Assembly: GCF_003600895.1 (NCBI RefSeq)
Contig: NZ_QYRP01000002.1
Location: 1,798,001 to 1,862,000, forward strand
Length of the DNA: 64,000 nucleotides
Direction of reading: 5' to 3'
Source of the DNA: Nocardioides cavernaquae
GTDB taxonomy: Bacteria; Actinomycetota; Actinomycetes; Propionibacteriales; Nocardioidaceae
Below, one piece after another: positions 17,614 through 26,819 of the stretch. The number at the start of each line of letters is the position of its first letter. Position 1 is the stretch's first letter. Under the pieces are notes generated by a model that did not search any database, was not told the origin of the DNA, and saw only the letters and a list, made by a program, of their open reading frames with translations. The position numbers and the translations under genes were made by a program.

Positions 17614-17626
17614 AGGGAGGTTCCTC

Positions 17627-18892
17627 ATGAGCATTGTTGAGAGTGCTGGCCAGGTTCTGCGCGAAGGCGCGTTTGGTCACGCCACCGGTCTTGCCTGTCG
17701 CGAGTGCGGCCACGAGATCCCGCTCGGCCCGAACTACGCCTGTCCGGAGTGCTTCGGTCCGCTCGAGATCGCCTACGACTTCCCCGCGATCACGCGTGAG
17801 GAGATCGAGGCCGGTCCCGCCAACATCTGGCGCTACAAGGCGCTGCTCCCTGTCCCGTCGGACATCGAGCAGTCGCCCAACATGGAGCCCGGCTACACCC
17901 GCCTGCTGAAGGCTCACAACCTCGGTCGTGAGCTCGGCATCGACAACCTGTGGGTGAAGGACGACTCCACCAACCCGACGAACTCCTTCAAGGACCGCGT
18001 CGTCGCGTGTGCGCTCTCGGCCGCCACGGAGTTCCACTCCAAGGTCTTCGCCTGCCCGTCGACCGGCAACCTGGCCAACGCCGTTGCTGCCGCCGGTGCC
18101 CGGGCCGGCATCAAGACCGTGGTCTTCATCCCGGCCAACCTGGAGACGCCGAAGAAGGTCAACTCCGCGATCTTCACCGACTCGCTGATTGCCGTGAACG
18201 GCAACTACGACGACGTCAACAAGCTGGCCTCCGAGATCGCCGGCGAGGAGGACGGGTGGGCATTCGTGAACGTCAACGTCCGTCCCTACTACGCCGAGGG
18301 CTCCAAGACACTCGGCTACGAGATCGCCGAGCAGCTCGGCTGGCGCCTGCCCGACCAGATCGTCATCCCGGTCGCCTCGGGCTCGCAGCTGACCAAGGTG
18401 CACAAGGCGTTCCAGGAGCTGATCAAGCTCGGTCTCGTCGAGGAGAAGCCCTATCGCGTCTTCGGTGCACAGGCGACTGGTTGCTCGCCGGTGTCGGTTG
18501 CCTACAAGGCCGGCGTCGACGCGATCCGCCCGGTGAAGCCGGACACGATCGCCAAGTCGCTCGCCATCGGCAACCCGGCTGACGGCATCTATGTGCTCGA
18601 CATCTGCCGGGAGACCGGCGGCGCCGTCGAGGACATCACCGACGACGAGGTCCGCGCGGGCATCGTGCTGCTGGCGCGCACCGAGGGCATCTTCACCGAG
18701 ACCGCCGGCGGCACCACCGTTGGTGTCCTGAAGAAGCTGGTCGAGACCGGCCAGCTCGACACCTCGCTCGAGACCGTGGTGATCAACACCGGTCACGGCC
18801 TCAAGACGCTGGATGCAGTCACCGAGCTGGTGGGCGCGGCGGCGACCATCGACCCGTCGTACGACGCGTTCCGCGCGTCTGGTCTCGTCTGA
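17627..18892 (+). CDS. Threonine-synthase-like PLP enzyme under SAM control (possible O-phosphohomoserine-dependent homocysteine synthase)
   Basis: A 421-residue fold-type II PLP enzyme annotated by similarity as threonine synthase. A zinc-ribbon-like start has Cys24, Cys27, Cys39 and Cys42 (CRECG and CPECF). The PLP lysine is in NPTNSFKDR (about residue 122), with Asn where classical ThrC has Gly, and the phosphate loop reads CPSTGNLANAV rather than SSGNTAAA. The gene is preceded by a SAM riboswitch and followed 59 bases later by a CysO-like sulfur carrier. Neither suits threonine synthesis, and no hom or thrB gene is nearby. Sulfur transfer to O-phosphohomoserine, giving homocysteine, fits better. 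I recall such a ThrC-homologue and carrier pair being reported in Streptomyces, but could not check this. ATG at 17627 follows AGGGAGG. Confidence 0.85.
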   Translation: MSIVESAGQVLREGAFGHATGLACRECGHEIPLGPNYACPECFGPLEIAYDFPAITREEIEAGPANIWRYKALLPVPSDIEQSPNMEPGYTRLLKAHNLGRELGIDNLWVKDDSTNPTNSFKDRVVACALSAATEFHSKVFACPSTGNLANAVAAAGARAGIKTVVFIPANLETPKKVNSAIFTDSLIAVNGNYDDVNKLASEIAGEEDGWAFVNVNVRPYYAEGSKTLGYEIAEQLGWRLPDQIVIPVASGSQLTKVHKAFQELIKLGLVEEKPYRVFGAQATGCSPVSVAYKAGVDAIRPVKPDTIAKSLAIGNPADGIYVLDICRETGGAVEDITDDEVRAGIVLLARTEGIFTETAGGTTVGVLKKLVETGQLDTSLETVVINTGHGLKTLDAVTELVGAAATIDPSYDAFRASGLV

Positions 18893-18951
18893 CCCCCTGA
18901 TCAATCACCCGTGATCGACCCGCACTGACAGCCCGACCTTCGAGGAAGAAC

Positions 18952-19230
18952 ATGAGCGTCTCCGTCCGCATCCCCACCATCCTGCGCACCTACACCGGTG
19001 GCGCCTCCGAGGTCACTGCTGAAGGTGCCACGCTGGCCGAGGTACTCGACAACCTCGACGCCAGCTACGCGGGCATCAAGGGCCGGATCCTCGACGACAA
19101 GGGCGACCTGCGTCGCTTCGTCAACGTCTACGTCGGCAACGAGGACGTGCGGTTCCTCGAGAACCTCGCGACCGCCACCCCGGCCGGCGCGCAGATCTCG
19201 GTCATCCCCGCCGTCGCAGGCGGCTGCTGA
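18952..19230 (+). CDS. CysO-like MoaD/ThiS-family sulfur carrier protein
   Basis: A 92-residue ubiquitin-like carrier. It closely resembles mycobacterial CysO along its length: the start VSVRIPTILRTYTGG, the middle RRFVNVYVGNEDVRF, and the end IPAVAGG. Such carriers are activated to a C-terminal Gly-Gly thiocarboxylate and deliver sulfide to a PLP enzyme. Here one extra cysteine follows the Gly-Gly (AGGC-stop), so a protease, probably a Mec-type JAMM enzyme, would have to remove it first. Neither that protease nor the activating enzyme is in the window. GAGGAAG precedes the ATG. Its position after the SAM-regulated PLP enzyme suggests that enzyme is its partner. Confidence 0.9.
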   Translation: MSVSVRIPTILRTYTGGASEVTAEGATLAEVLDNLDASYAGIKGRILDDKGDLRRFVNVYVGNEDVRFLENLATATPAGAQISVIPAVAGGC

Positions 19231-19236
19231 CCAACT

Positions 19237-19400
19237 GTCGACACGGCGCAACATCTGAGTCGACACGGCGCTTCGTTGACGTCGACACGGCGCAAGATCC
19301 GGAGTTCTCCACAGGAGGCCCGGATCTTGCGCCGTTTTCGTTGAACGAAGGGACGTCTCGGCGTCAAGGTTGCGCCGTGTCGACGTGAACGAAGGGACGT
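19237..19400. repeat. Intergenic array of 22-bp GTCGACACGGCGC units with an inverted cap
   Basis: Three direct units beginning GTCGACACGGCGC start at 19237, 19259 and 19281, exactly 22 bases apart, with variable last nine bases. An inverted copy (GCGCCGTGTCGAC) lies at 19372-19384, preceded by GGCGTCAAGGTT. A 14-base direct repeat GAACGAAGGGACGT occurs at 19343-19356 and 19387-19400. The same family, including the CAAGGTTGCGCCGTGTCG cap, recurs at 41317-41436. The array fills the gap between two convergent genes. Confidence 0.8.
19287..19335. terminator. Long hairpin between convergent genes (bidirectional terminator candidate)
   Basis: ACGGCGCAAGATCCGG (19287-19302) and CCGGATCTTGCGCCGT (19320-19335) are perfect 16-base inverted repeats, with an inner CTCC/GGAG pair around ACA. 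It follows the sulfur-carrier gene and is built from the third unit of the 22-bp repeat array. There is only a short T-rich tail (TTTTCGTT), so termination is inferred from strength and position. Confidence 0.6.
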
Positions 19401-19401
19401 G

Positions 19402-19965
19402 TCAACGCTTCTCGAGGGCGACGACGCTGGCGTGGCCCCACTTGTCGACCTTGATCCGGGCGGCGTAGCCCGAGTCGGGAGTCGGGCGCTCGATCAGGTT
19501 GCCGTTCTCGTCGTACTCCTCGAACTCGCCGGTCCACAGACCTGACTGGTTGATGTCCTTCTGCACCTGCGCGGCCTTGTCCTGCGGGAGGAACAGGCTC
19601 TCGATGCCGCACTTCAGCTGCCAGTCGCGGTCGTCGCAGGCCAGGTAGGGCCCGTCGTCGGGGCGCTCGCGGGTGAGGCCGTCGGCGACCATGACGCCCT
19701 TCTCCTCGACCAGCCGGACGTAGACCTGGCGGCCGTCGTCGTGGTTCTCGTCGAGCGCCTTCCGCTCGGCCTCCGACGGCTGCAGATCCGGGTAGGAGAG
19801 CGCGACGTAGGCGCCGCGGAAGGGGTCGATCGGGTCGACAGGACCGACGCGGACCAGGTACTCCTCACCGGTGAGGCGGGCCGAGAGCTGTCCGAACACG
19901 GCCACGGGGACCAGCAGGAGCTGGGCCAGGACCACGAGGGCCAGGACCAGGTAGCGACGGTTCAT
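19402..19965 (-). CDS. GDYXXLXY-domain membrane-anchored protein
   Basis: A 187-residue protein with one N-terminal membrane helix (LVLALVVLAQLLLVPVAVFG) followed by an extracytoplasmic domain. The signature region is DPIDPFRGAYVALSY, the GDYXXLXY motif of the family that usually sits beside DUF2157 membrane proteins, as here. The function of the family is not established. ATG at 19965 overlaps the stop of the DUF2157 gene by four bases (ATGA), so the two proteins are probably made together and may interact in the membrane. Two cysteines (LACDD and LKCGI) could form a disulfide. Confidence 0.8.
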   Translation of the reverse strand: MNRRYLVLALVVLAQLLLVPVAVFGQLSARLTGEEYLVRVGPVDPIDPFRGAYVALSYPDLQPSEAERKALDENHDDGRQVYVRLVEEKGVMVADGLTRERPDDGPYLACDDRDWQLKCGIESLFLPQDKAAQVQKDINQSGLWTGEFEEYDENGNLIERPTPDSGYAARIKVDKWGHASVVALEKR

Positions 19966-21206
19966 CGGTCTGCTCCTTCCAGGGCTTCGACCATCTCGCG
20001 GCGGGCCCGGTCGGCGATCCAGCCGGTGCCGGCGAAGACCAGGCCGAGGGCGACGAACAGCCAGGCTCCGGTGATGACCTGCGCGAAGACCGCGAAGCTC
20101 TGCACGGTCGTGAAGAGCGCGAGGGCCGCAACGCCGATCCAGGTGAGTGCGGCCTCGTCGCGGAGTACGCCGATCGCGGCGACGCCGGCGGCGGCCGCGA
20201 CGAAGAAGACGATCGCGACGATGGCGTGGAGCCAGGCGGCTGCGCTGATCTGGTCACCCACGTCCGGGGTCTCCGGCGACCACCAGGTCAGGACCATGGC
20301 CAGCGCGAGGATCACCACGCCTCCGGCTGCCTCGAGCCGTCCGGCCCCGGTGCTGCGGAGGGCGCCCGCGCCAGCGAGCAGTGCTGCGACGACCAGCGCG
20401 CCGACCAACCACGCGTCGTACCGCGTGTCGCCGTCGCCCCAGGGGAGCGCTGCGACGAAGAGTGCAGCGAGTCCCGTCACCGCGCCGAGGAAGCGCCAGA
20501 CCGTGCCGAAGTGACTCCAGCCCGCACGGTCGGCCGCACTGTCGTGAAGTCGTCCGAGCGCAAGGCCTGCCATCGCGAGCGCGCCGAGCGCGAGCACGAA
20601 GGACGGCTGCCGCTGGAGGCTCTCGCCGGTGTGCCACAGGAGCCACCCCGAAGCGAGGAGCACGCCGACCACCAGGGGAGCGACGCCGCGGACGGCGTAG
20701 GCGTAGAGCAGGGCACCGGCGGCCCAGATGCCGACGAGCGTCGCGTCGTACGCCGGGACCTGGAGGCTCTGCGCCGCCTGCATGACCACTGCGCCGTAGA
20801 GCAGGCCGGCGAGGCCTCGCGCTGCTCCGACGACGGGAGAGCGGCGGGTGCGGACGCGGTGGTCGAGGACCTCTGCGGCCACCACCGAGCCGAGCCAGAG
20901 GAGCACCACCGCCCCGAAGCGCGCCAGTGGCGGGAGCTGGTCGAGGTTGGCGGCGACCAGCCAGATGATGCCGATGCCGACGAACCCGGCGCCGAGCCAC
21001 AGCGCGATGCGCGAGAGCTCCAGCCGCCGGACCGGGTGGTAGCGGCCCAGGAGGAGCGTCGCCTGCTCGTCGGTGAGGATCCCGTCGGCCCGCCAGGCGG
21101 CCACCTCGTGCCCGAGCCAGGCGAGCTGACCGGGAGTGGCGGGCGTGGGCCCGCGTCGTTGCCGTGCGTCCGGAGGTGAACCCGGAGGGGGGAGGTCGGT
21201 GCTCAT
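19962..21206 (-). CDS. DUF2157 polytopic membrane protein
   Basis: A 414-residue protein with a soluble start (QLAWLGHEVAAWRADGILTDEQATLLLGRY, typical of DUF2157 and quoted here only as its region at residues 26-55) followed by about ten or more membrane helices. No transport or catalytic motif is visible and the role of the family is unknown. ATG at 21206 was preferred; a second in-frame ATG at 21242 would add twelve polar residues. It overlaps the downstream GDYXXLXY gene by four bases. The divergent cydA gene starts about 160 bases away, and the gap should hold both promoters. Confidence 0.78.
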   Translation of the reverse strand: MSTDLPPPGSPPDARQRRGPTPATPGQLAWLGHEVAAWRADGILTDEQATLLLGRYHPVRRLELSRIALWLGAGFVGIGIIWLVAANLDQLPPLARFGAVVLLWLGSVVAAEVLDHRVRTRRSPVVGAARGLAGLLYGAVVMQAAQSLQVPAYDATLVGIWAAGALLYAYAVRGVAPLVVGVLLASGWLLWHTGESLQRQPSFVLALGALAMAGLALGRLHDSAADRAGWSHFGTVWRFLGAVTGLAALFVAALPWGDGDTRYDAWLVGALVVAALLAGAGALRSTGAGRLEAAGGVVILALAMVLTWWSPETPDVGDQISAAAWLHAIVAIVFFVAAAAGVAAIGVLRDEAALTWIGVAALALFTTVQSFAVFAQVITGAWLFVALGLVFAGTGWIADRARREMVEALEGADR

Positions 21207-21368
21207 GTCCTCAGCGTGGCGGTCCGGTGACCTGTGCGCCATCCGTCCGAATACTCACCTTTGCCCGACCTTGGTCCCGGTCGTGTCGAATCGCGTGATC
21301 GATACAAGCGATCGGCAGGTGCGTTTTCTCATAGTGCCTCAGTGGCGTCGCGTGCGTAGCCTCGGATC

Positions 21369-22787
21369 GTGGCCCTCGACGTACTCCCCGCGTTCCTTCC
21401 CCATCTGCTTGCGGTTGTCGGCGACGACGCCCCGATCGGACTCCTGCCGGCGCGAAACCAGATGGCCCTCTCGCTCGGCTCGCACATCATCCTGGCCTGC
21501 TTCGGCGTCGCGTTCCCGACGATGATCTTCGTGGTGCACCTGCTCGGCATCCGCGGCAACGCGGCCGCGCTGGAGCTGGCGAAGCGCTGGTCGAAGGTGT
21601 CTGCGGTCCTGTTCGCGATCGGCGCGGTGTCCGGCACGGTGCTGAGCTTCGAGATGGGCCTGCTGTGGCCCGGCCTGATGGGCAAGTACGGCGATGTGCT
21701 CGGCCTGCCGTTCGCCTTCGAGGGGCTCAGCTTCTTCGTCGAGGCGATCTTCCTCGGCATCTACCTCTACGGCTGGGGCCGGATGCCCGCGAAGGTGCAC
21801 CTGCTGATGCTCGTGCCGATGGCCACCGCGGGCGTCGTGGGCACCTTCTGCGTGCTCGCGGTCAACGCCTGGATGAACAACCCGACCGGCTTCAGCCTCA
21901 ACGCCGCAGGCGACGTGGTCGACATCCAGCCGTGGCAGGCGATGTTCAACAGCGGCGTCTGGCTGATGTTCGCCCACATGTGGGTCGCCGCATTCGTCGT
22001 CGTCGGCTTCTGCATCAGCGGTGTCTACGCGGTGGGCATGCTCAAGGGTCGTCGCGACGCACACCACCGCCTCGGCTTCATGGTGCCCTTCGTCTTCGCC
22101 ACCGTCTTCGCGCTCGCGCAGCCGCTGGTCGGCCACGTCCTCGGCCTGCGCCTCGCCGAGCACCAGCCGGCCAAGCTGGCCGCCTTCGAGCTTTCCGAGA
22201 CCCGTGAGCAGCCCGCGCCGCTGACGCTCGGCGGGATCCTGGTCGACGGCGAGGTGAAGTACGCCCTCAAGATCCCCGCGCTCGGATCGCTGATCGCGCG
22301 CAACGACTTCGACAAGCCGGTCCCCGGGCTCGACGAGTTCGCCGCGGAGGACCTGCCGCCGGTCAACACCGCGCACCTCGCCTTCCAGTCGATGGTCGGC
22401 ATCGGCACGCTGCTGGCCGGTGCGGTTGCCCTCTTCTGGTTCCTCCGCTGGCGCAAGCGCGACCTGCTCGAGAACAAGTGGTTCCTCCGCTTCTCCGCCG
22501 TCTCGGGGGGTCTGGCGATCGTCGCGCTCGAGGCGGGCTGGATCGCGACCGAGGTGGGCCGGCAGCCCTGGGTGGTCTACGGCTTCCTCCGCACGGAGGA
22601 CGCGGCCACCGACAACCCCTACCTGTGGTGGTCGCTCGCCGGCACGTCCCTCGTCTACGTCCTCATGGGCACCGCGGCGTACGTCGTGCTGAGGTCGATG
22701 GCCCGCCGCTGGCGCGAAGGGGAGAAGGACCTCCCGAGCCCCTACGGCCCTGCTCTCACCGACGCGACGGACGGGGGCCACGCATGA
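21369..22787 (+). CDS. cydA: Cytochrome bd-type quinol oxidase subunit I
   Basis: A 472-residue membrane subunit of the terminal oxidase that takes electrons from quinol to O2 in the plasma membrane. ARNQMALSLGSHIILACFGV near residue 30 contains the expected haem-ligand histidine, HMWVAAFVVVGF carries the second histidine region, and EAGWIATEVGRQPWVVYGF is the conserved late segment. The periplasmic Q loop is short. It starts with GTG at 21369. The stop overlaps the cydB start (ATGA). The cydDC assembly transporter does not follow, as it does in many actinobacteria, so it must be elsewhere or absent. The subfamily looks nearer to cyanide-insensitive CioA-type oxidases than to E. coli CydA. 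Confidence 0.9.
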   Translation: MALDVLPAFLPHLLAVVGDDAPIGLLPARNQMALSLGSHIILACFGVAFPTMIFVVHLLGIRGNAAALELAKRWSKVSAVLFAIGAVSGTVLSFEMGLLWPGLMGKYGDVLGLPFAFEGLSFFVEAIFLGIYLYGWGRMPAKVHLLMLVPMATAGVVGTFCVLAVNAWMNNPTGFSLNAAGDVVDIQPWQAMFNSGVWLMFAHMWVAAFVVVGFCISGVYAVGMLKGRRDAHHRLGFMVPFVFATVFALAQPLVGHVLGLRLAEHQPAKLAAFELSETREQPAPLTLGGILVDGEVKYALKIPALGSLIARNDFDKPVPGLDEFAAEDLPPVNTAHLAFQSMVGIGTLLAGAVALFWFLRWRKRDLLENKWFLRFSAVSGGLAIVALEAGWIATEVGRQPWVVYGFLRTEDAATDNPYLWWSLAGTSLVYVLMGTAAYVVLRSMARRWREGEKDLPSPYGPALTDATDGGHA

Positions 22788-23785
22788 GCGTCGAGCTGAT
22801 CGTCGCCGCTGCACTCTTCACCGGAGTCCTCGCGTACGCCGTCTTCGGCGGCGCCGACTTCGGCTCCGGCTTCTTCGACCTGACCGCGGGCGGGTCGCGC
22901 CGCGGCGCTGAGCTCCGCACCCTGATCGACCACAGCATCGGACCGGTGTGGGAGGCCAACCACGTCTGGCTGGTCTTCGTCCTGGTGACGTGGTGGACCG
23001 CGTTCCCCATGGCCTTCGCCGCGGCCATGACGACCCTCTGGCTGCCGCTGATGCTGGCCCTGCTGGGCATCGTGCTGCGTGGCGCGAGCTTCGCCTTCCG
23101 CAAGTACGCCGAGACGCTGGGCCAGGCGCGGCTCTTCGGCGCGATCTTCGCCCTCTCCTCGCTTGTCACCCCGTTCTTCCTGGGCGCGGCCGCGGGCGCC
23201 ATCGCGTCGGGCCGGGTTCCGGCTGAAGGCAACGGCGACCTGATCACGTCCTGGCTCAATCCGACCGGTGTCGTCGGCGGCCTGGTCGCGGGCGGCACGT
23301 GTGCCTTCCTCGCCGGGTCGTTCCTCGTGGCCGACGCCGCGCGCGCCGGGCACGACCACCTCGCCGACACGCTGCGGATCCGCACCCTCGGCGTCGGTGT
23401 GGTCACGGGCCTGGTCGTCTTCGCCGGCCTGTTCCCGCTGCGTTCGGACGCACCGACCCTGTTCGACGGGCTCTCCGGTCGCGCCCTGCCGCTCGTGCTG
23501 CTCTCGGGTGCCGCCGGTCTGGCGACGCTGGTCCTGATCTACCGCCGCCGCTACGCGTTCGCGCGGTTGACGGCGGTCGGTGCCGTGAGCACGGTCGTCC
23601 TCGGCTGGGGCGTCGCCCAGTACCCCTGGCTGCTCGTCGACGAGATCACCTTCGTCGACGCAGCCGGTGCGCCGGCAACGCTCCGGGCCCTGGTCTTCGC
23701 GGTCGCGCTGGCCGGCGTGATCGTCCTGCCCGCCCTCGGCTACCTCTTCTGGCTCACCCAGTCGGAGCGCTGGACCAAGCACTGA
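22784..23785 (+). CDS. cydB: Cytochrome bd-type quinol oxidase subunit II
   Basis: A 333-residue membrane partner of CydA with about eight or nine helices. Family landmarks are YAVFGGADFGSGFFDL at the start, SIGPVWEANHVWLVFVLV and FFLGAAAGAIASG. It begins with ATG at 22784, four bases before the cydA stop, so the two subunits are translationally coupled. Together they form a two-subunit quinol oxidase used under low oxygen or when cytochrome c oxidase is inhibited. The frame extends upstream inside cydA, but that part is a shadow. Confidence 0.92.
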   Translation: MSVELIVAAALFTGVLAYAVFGGADFGSGFFDLTAGGSRRGAELRTLIDHSIGPVWEANHVWLVFVLVTWWTAFPMAFAAAMTTLWLPLMLALLGIVLRGASFAFRKYAETLGQARLFGAIFALSSLVTPFFLGAAAGAIASGRVPAEGNGDLITSWLNPTGVVGGLVAGGTCAFLAGSFLVADAARAGHDHLADTLRIRTLGVGVVTGLVVFAGLFPLRSDAPTLFDGLSGRALPLVLLSGAAGLATLVLIYRRRYAFARLTAVGAVSTVVLGWGVAQYPWLLVDEITFVDAAGAPATLRALVFAVALAGVIVLPALGYLFWLTQSERWTKH

Positions 23786-23879
23786 CCGGATGGTGGGGGA
23801 CTATCCGGGCGGCGGCCTGTTGCCGACACGCTGCACGGAGTTGGGCATCGGTTCACGAAGCCGTGGCACAACTGACGGC

Positions 23880-24749
23880 ATGCGACACAGCAGGATGTGG
23901 ATGGGTGCCGCGATCGTCAGCGGCGCAGTCGCAGCGGCGGTCGGCGGCGCGACGTACGGCGGGCGCGAGCTGCTGCACCGGCAGGCCGATGCAGCGCGTG
24001 CCGTGATGGGCAAGCCGCACGGGGAGAAGGCACCGAAGGCCGACAAGGTCTACCGCAAGCGGTTCGGTGATCCGCTCGACCTGGTGATGCTCGGCGACTC
24101 GCTCGCGGCCGGGCTGGGCGCCGACCTGCCGGGGGAGACACTGGGCGCTCGCCTGGCCAAGGGTCTGGCCAAGAAGGTGAAGCGTTCGGTCCGCCTGCGC
24201 ACGGTCGCCAAGGTGGGCAACCACTCCGAGGAGCTGGGGCGGCAGATCGCGCGGCTGCCGGAGGACTACCGACCCGACGTGGCCGTGATCGTGGTCGGCG
24301 GCAACGACATCACCCACCGCAAGCCGCTCGCCGAGTCGATCGCCCACCTCGAGGACGCGATCCGCCAGCTCCAGGACCGTGGCGCCGCAGTCGTCGTCGG
24401 CACCTGTCCCGACCTCGACATGCTGCGTGCCGTGCGACAGCCGCTGCGCACGCTCGGGTCCATGGCGTCGAAGCAGCTGGCGACTGCGCAGCGTGATGCG
24501 GCGCTCCAGCTCGGAGCGCACGTCGTCGTGCTCGCCCAGGTGGCCGGCCCGTTCTTCATCTCCCATCCGGAGGAGATGTTCAGCATCGACCAGTTCCATC
24601 CGTCGTCACTCGGCTACCGGCGCACGGCGAAGGCGATGCTGCCGTCGCTGCTCGCCGCGCTCGGTGCGTCGGAGGCGGTGCCCGACGGACACCACACGCC
24701 CGGCTTCCATCTGCCGCGGCTGGCGAGCGGCGAGCCGCCCTCAGCCTGA
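23880..24749 (+). CDS. SGNH/GDSL-family hydrolase
   Basis: A 289-residue esterase-like protein. A membrane or signal segment (MGAAIVSGAVAAAVGGA) is followed by the SGNH blocks: VMLGDSLAAGLGA with the catalytic Ser, KVGNHSEE, VVGGNDITHR with the oxyanion Asn, and DQFHPSSLGY with Asp and His. It probably acts on ester bonds in lipids or cell-envelope polymers on the outer face of the membrane. ATG at 23880 was chosen because the hydrophobic segment follows directly; the frame opens earlier at 23790. It ends seven bases before the first CIRCE element of groL. Confidence 0.83.
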   Translation: MRHSRMWMGAAIVSGAVAAAVGGATYGGRELLHRQADAARAVMGKPHGEKAPKADKVYRKRFGDPLDLVMLGDSLAAGLGADLPGETLGARLAKGLAKKVKRSVRLRTVAKVGNHSEELGRQIARLPEDYRPDVAVIVVGGNDITHRKPLAESIAHLEDAIRQLQDRGAAVVVGTCPDLDMLRAVRQPLRTLGSMASKQLATAQRDAALQLGAHVVVLAQVAGPFFISHPEEMFSIDQFHPSSLGYRRTAKAMLPSLLAALGASEAVPDGHHTPGFHLPRLASGEPPSA

Positions 24750-24755
24750 GAAACG

Positions 24756-24782
24756 TTTGCACTCGCTTGGGTCGAGTGCTAA
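24756..24782. promoter_or_regulatory. CIRCE element 1 (HrcA operator) overlapping the groL promoter
   Basis: TTTGCACTC, nine bases, then GAGTGCTAA: a near-perfect match to the CIRCE consensus TTAGCACTC-N9-GAGTGCTAA. A promoter TTGCAC (24757-24762), 17 bases, TAAACA (24780-24785) overlaps it, so HrcA bound here would block RNA polymerase. hrcA itself is not in the window. Confidence 0.9.
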
Positions 24783-24790
24783 ACATGAGG

Positions 24791-24817
24791 CTGGCACTCT
24801 CCTCATGAGAGTGACAA
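24791..24817. promoter_or_regulatory. CIRCE element 2 (HrcA operator)
   Basis: CTGGCACTC, nine bases, then GAGTGACAA. One mismatch in the arms relative to a perfect inverted repeat. It lies in the groL leader, nine bases after element 1, so groL has two tandem HrcA sites. Confidence 0.82.
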
Positions 24818-24837
24818 CCTGGACCTGGCGAAGCTGA

Positions 24838-26577
<1,740 letters not shown>

Positions 26578-26621
26578 TCCACCTGCGCTTCTGCGCACTG
26601 TCGCCTGACGGCGACGCTCCA

Positions 26622-26680
26622 GGCCCTTTTCCCGGCCAAGAGCCCAAACCCACTCCGTGGGATTGGCCGGGAAAGGGGCC
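26622..26680 (+). terminator. Transcription terminator after groL
   Basis: An 18-bp stem (26622-26639 with 26663-26680, one G-U pair) is topped by an inner CCCAC/GTGGG helix with a TCC loop. No T-run follows, as is common in actinobacteria. It ends the groL transcript 45 bases after the stop. Confidence 0.8.
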
Positions 26681-26819
26681 TTCCGCGTCTCCGTCCCCTC
26701 ACGGTGCGCTTCAACGCCGCTCCCGGATCAGTGCGCGGCAGGCGGGGTGGGGGCCGCATCGACGTACAGCTCGCCGGAAAGAACCCGTGCCTTGCCGGAC
26801 AGGTGGGAGTGTGGAGACC

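Noticed and set aside
19237..19302. The first 22-bp array as a CRISPR remnant
   Set aside because: The 9-base variable parts are too short to be spacers, and there are no cas genes.
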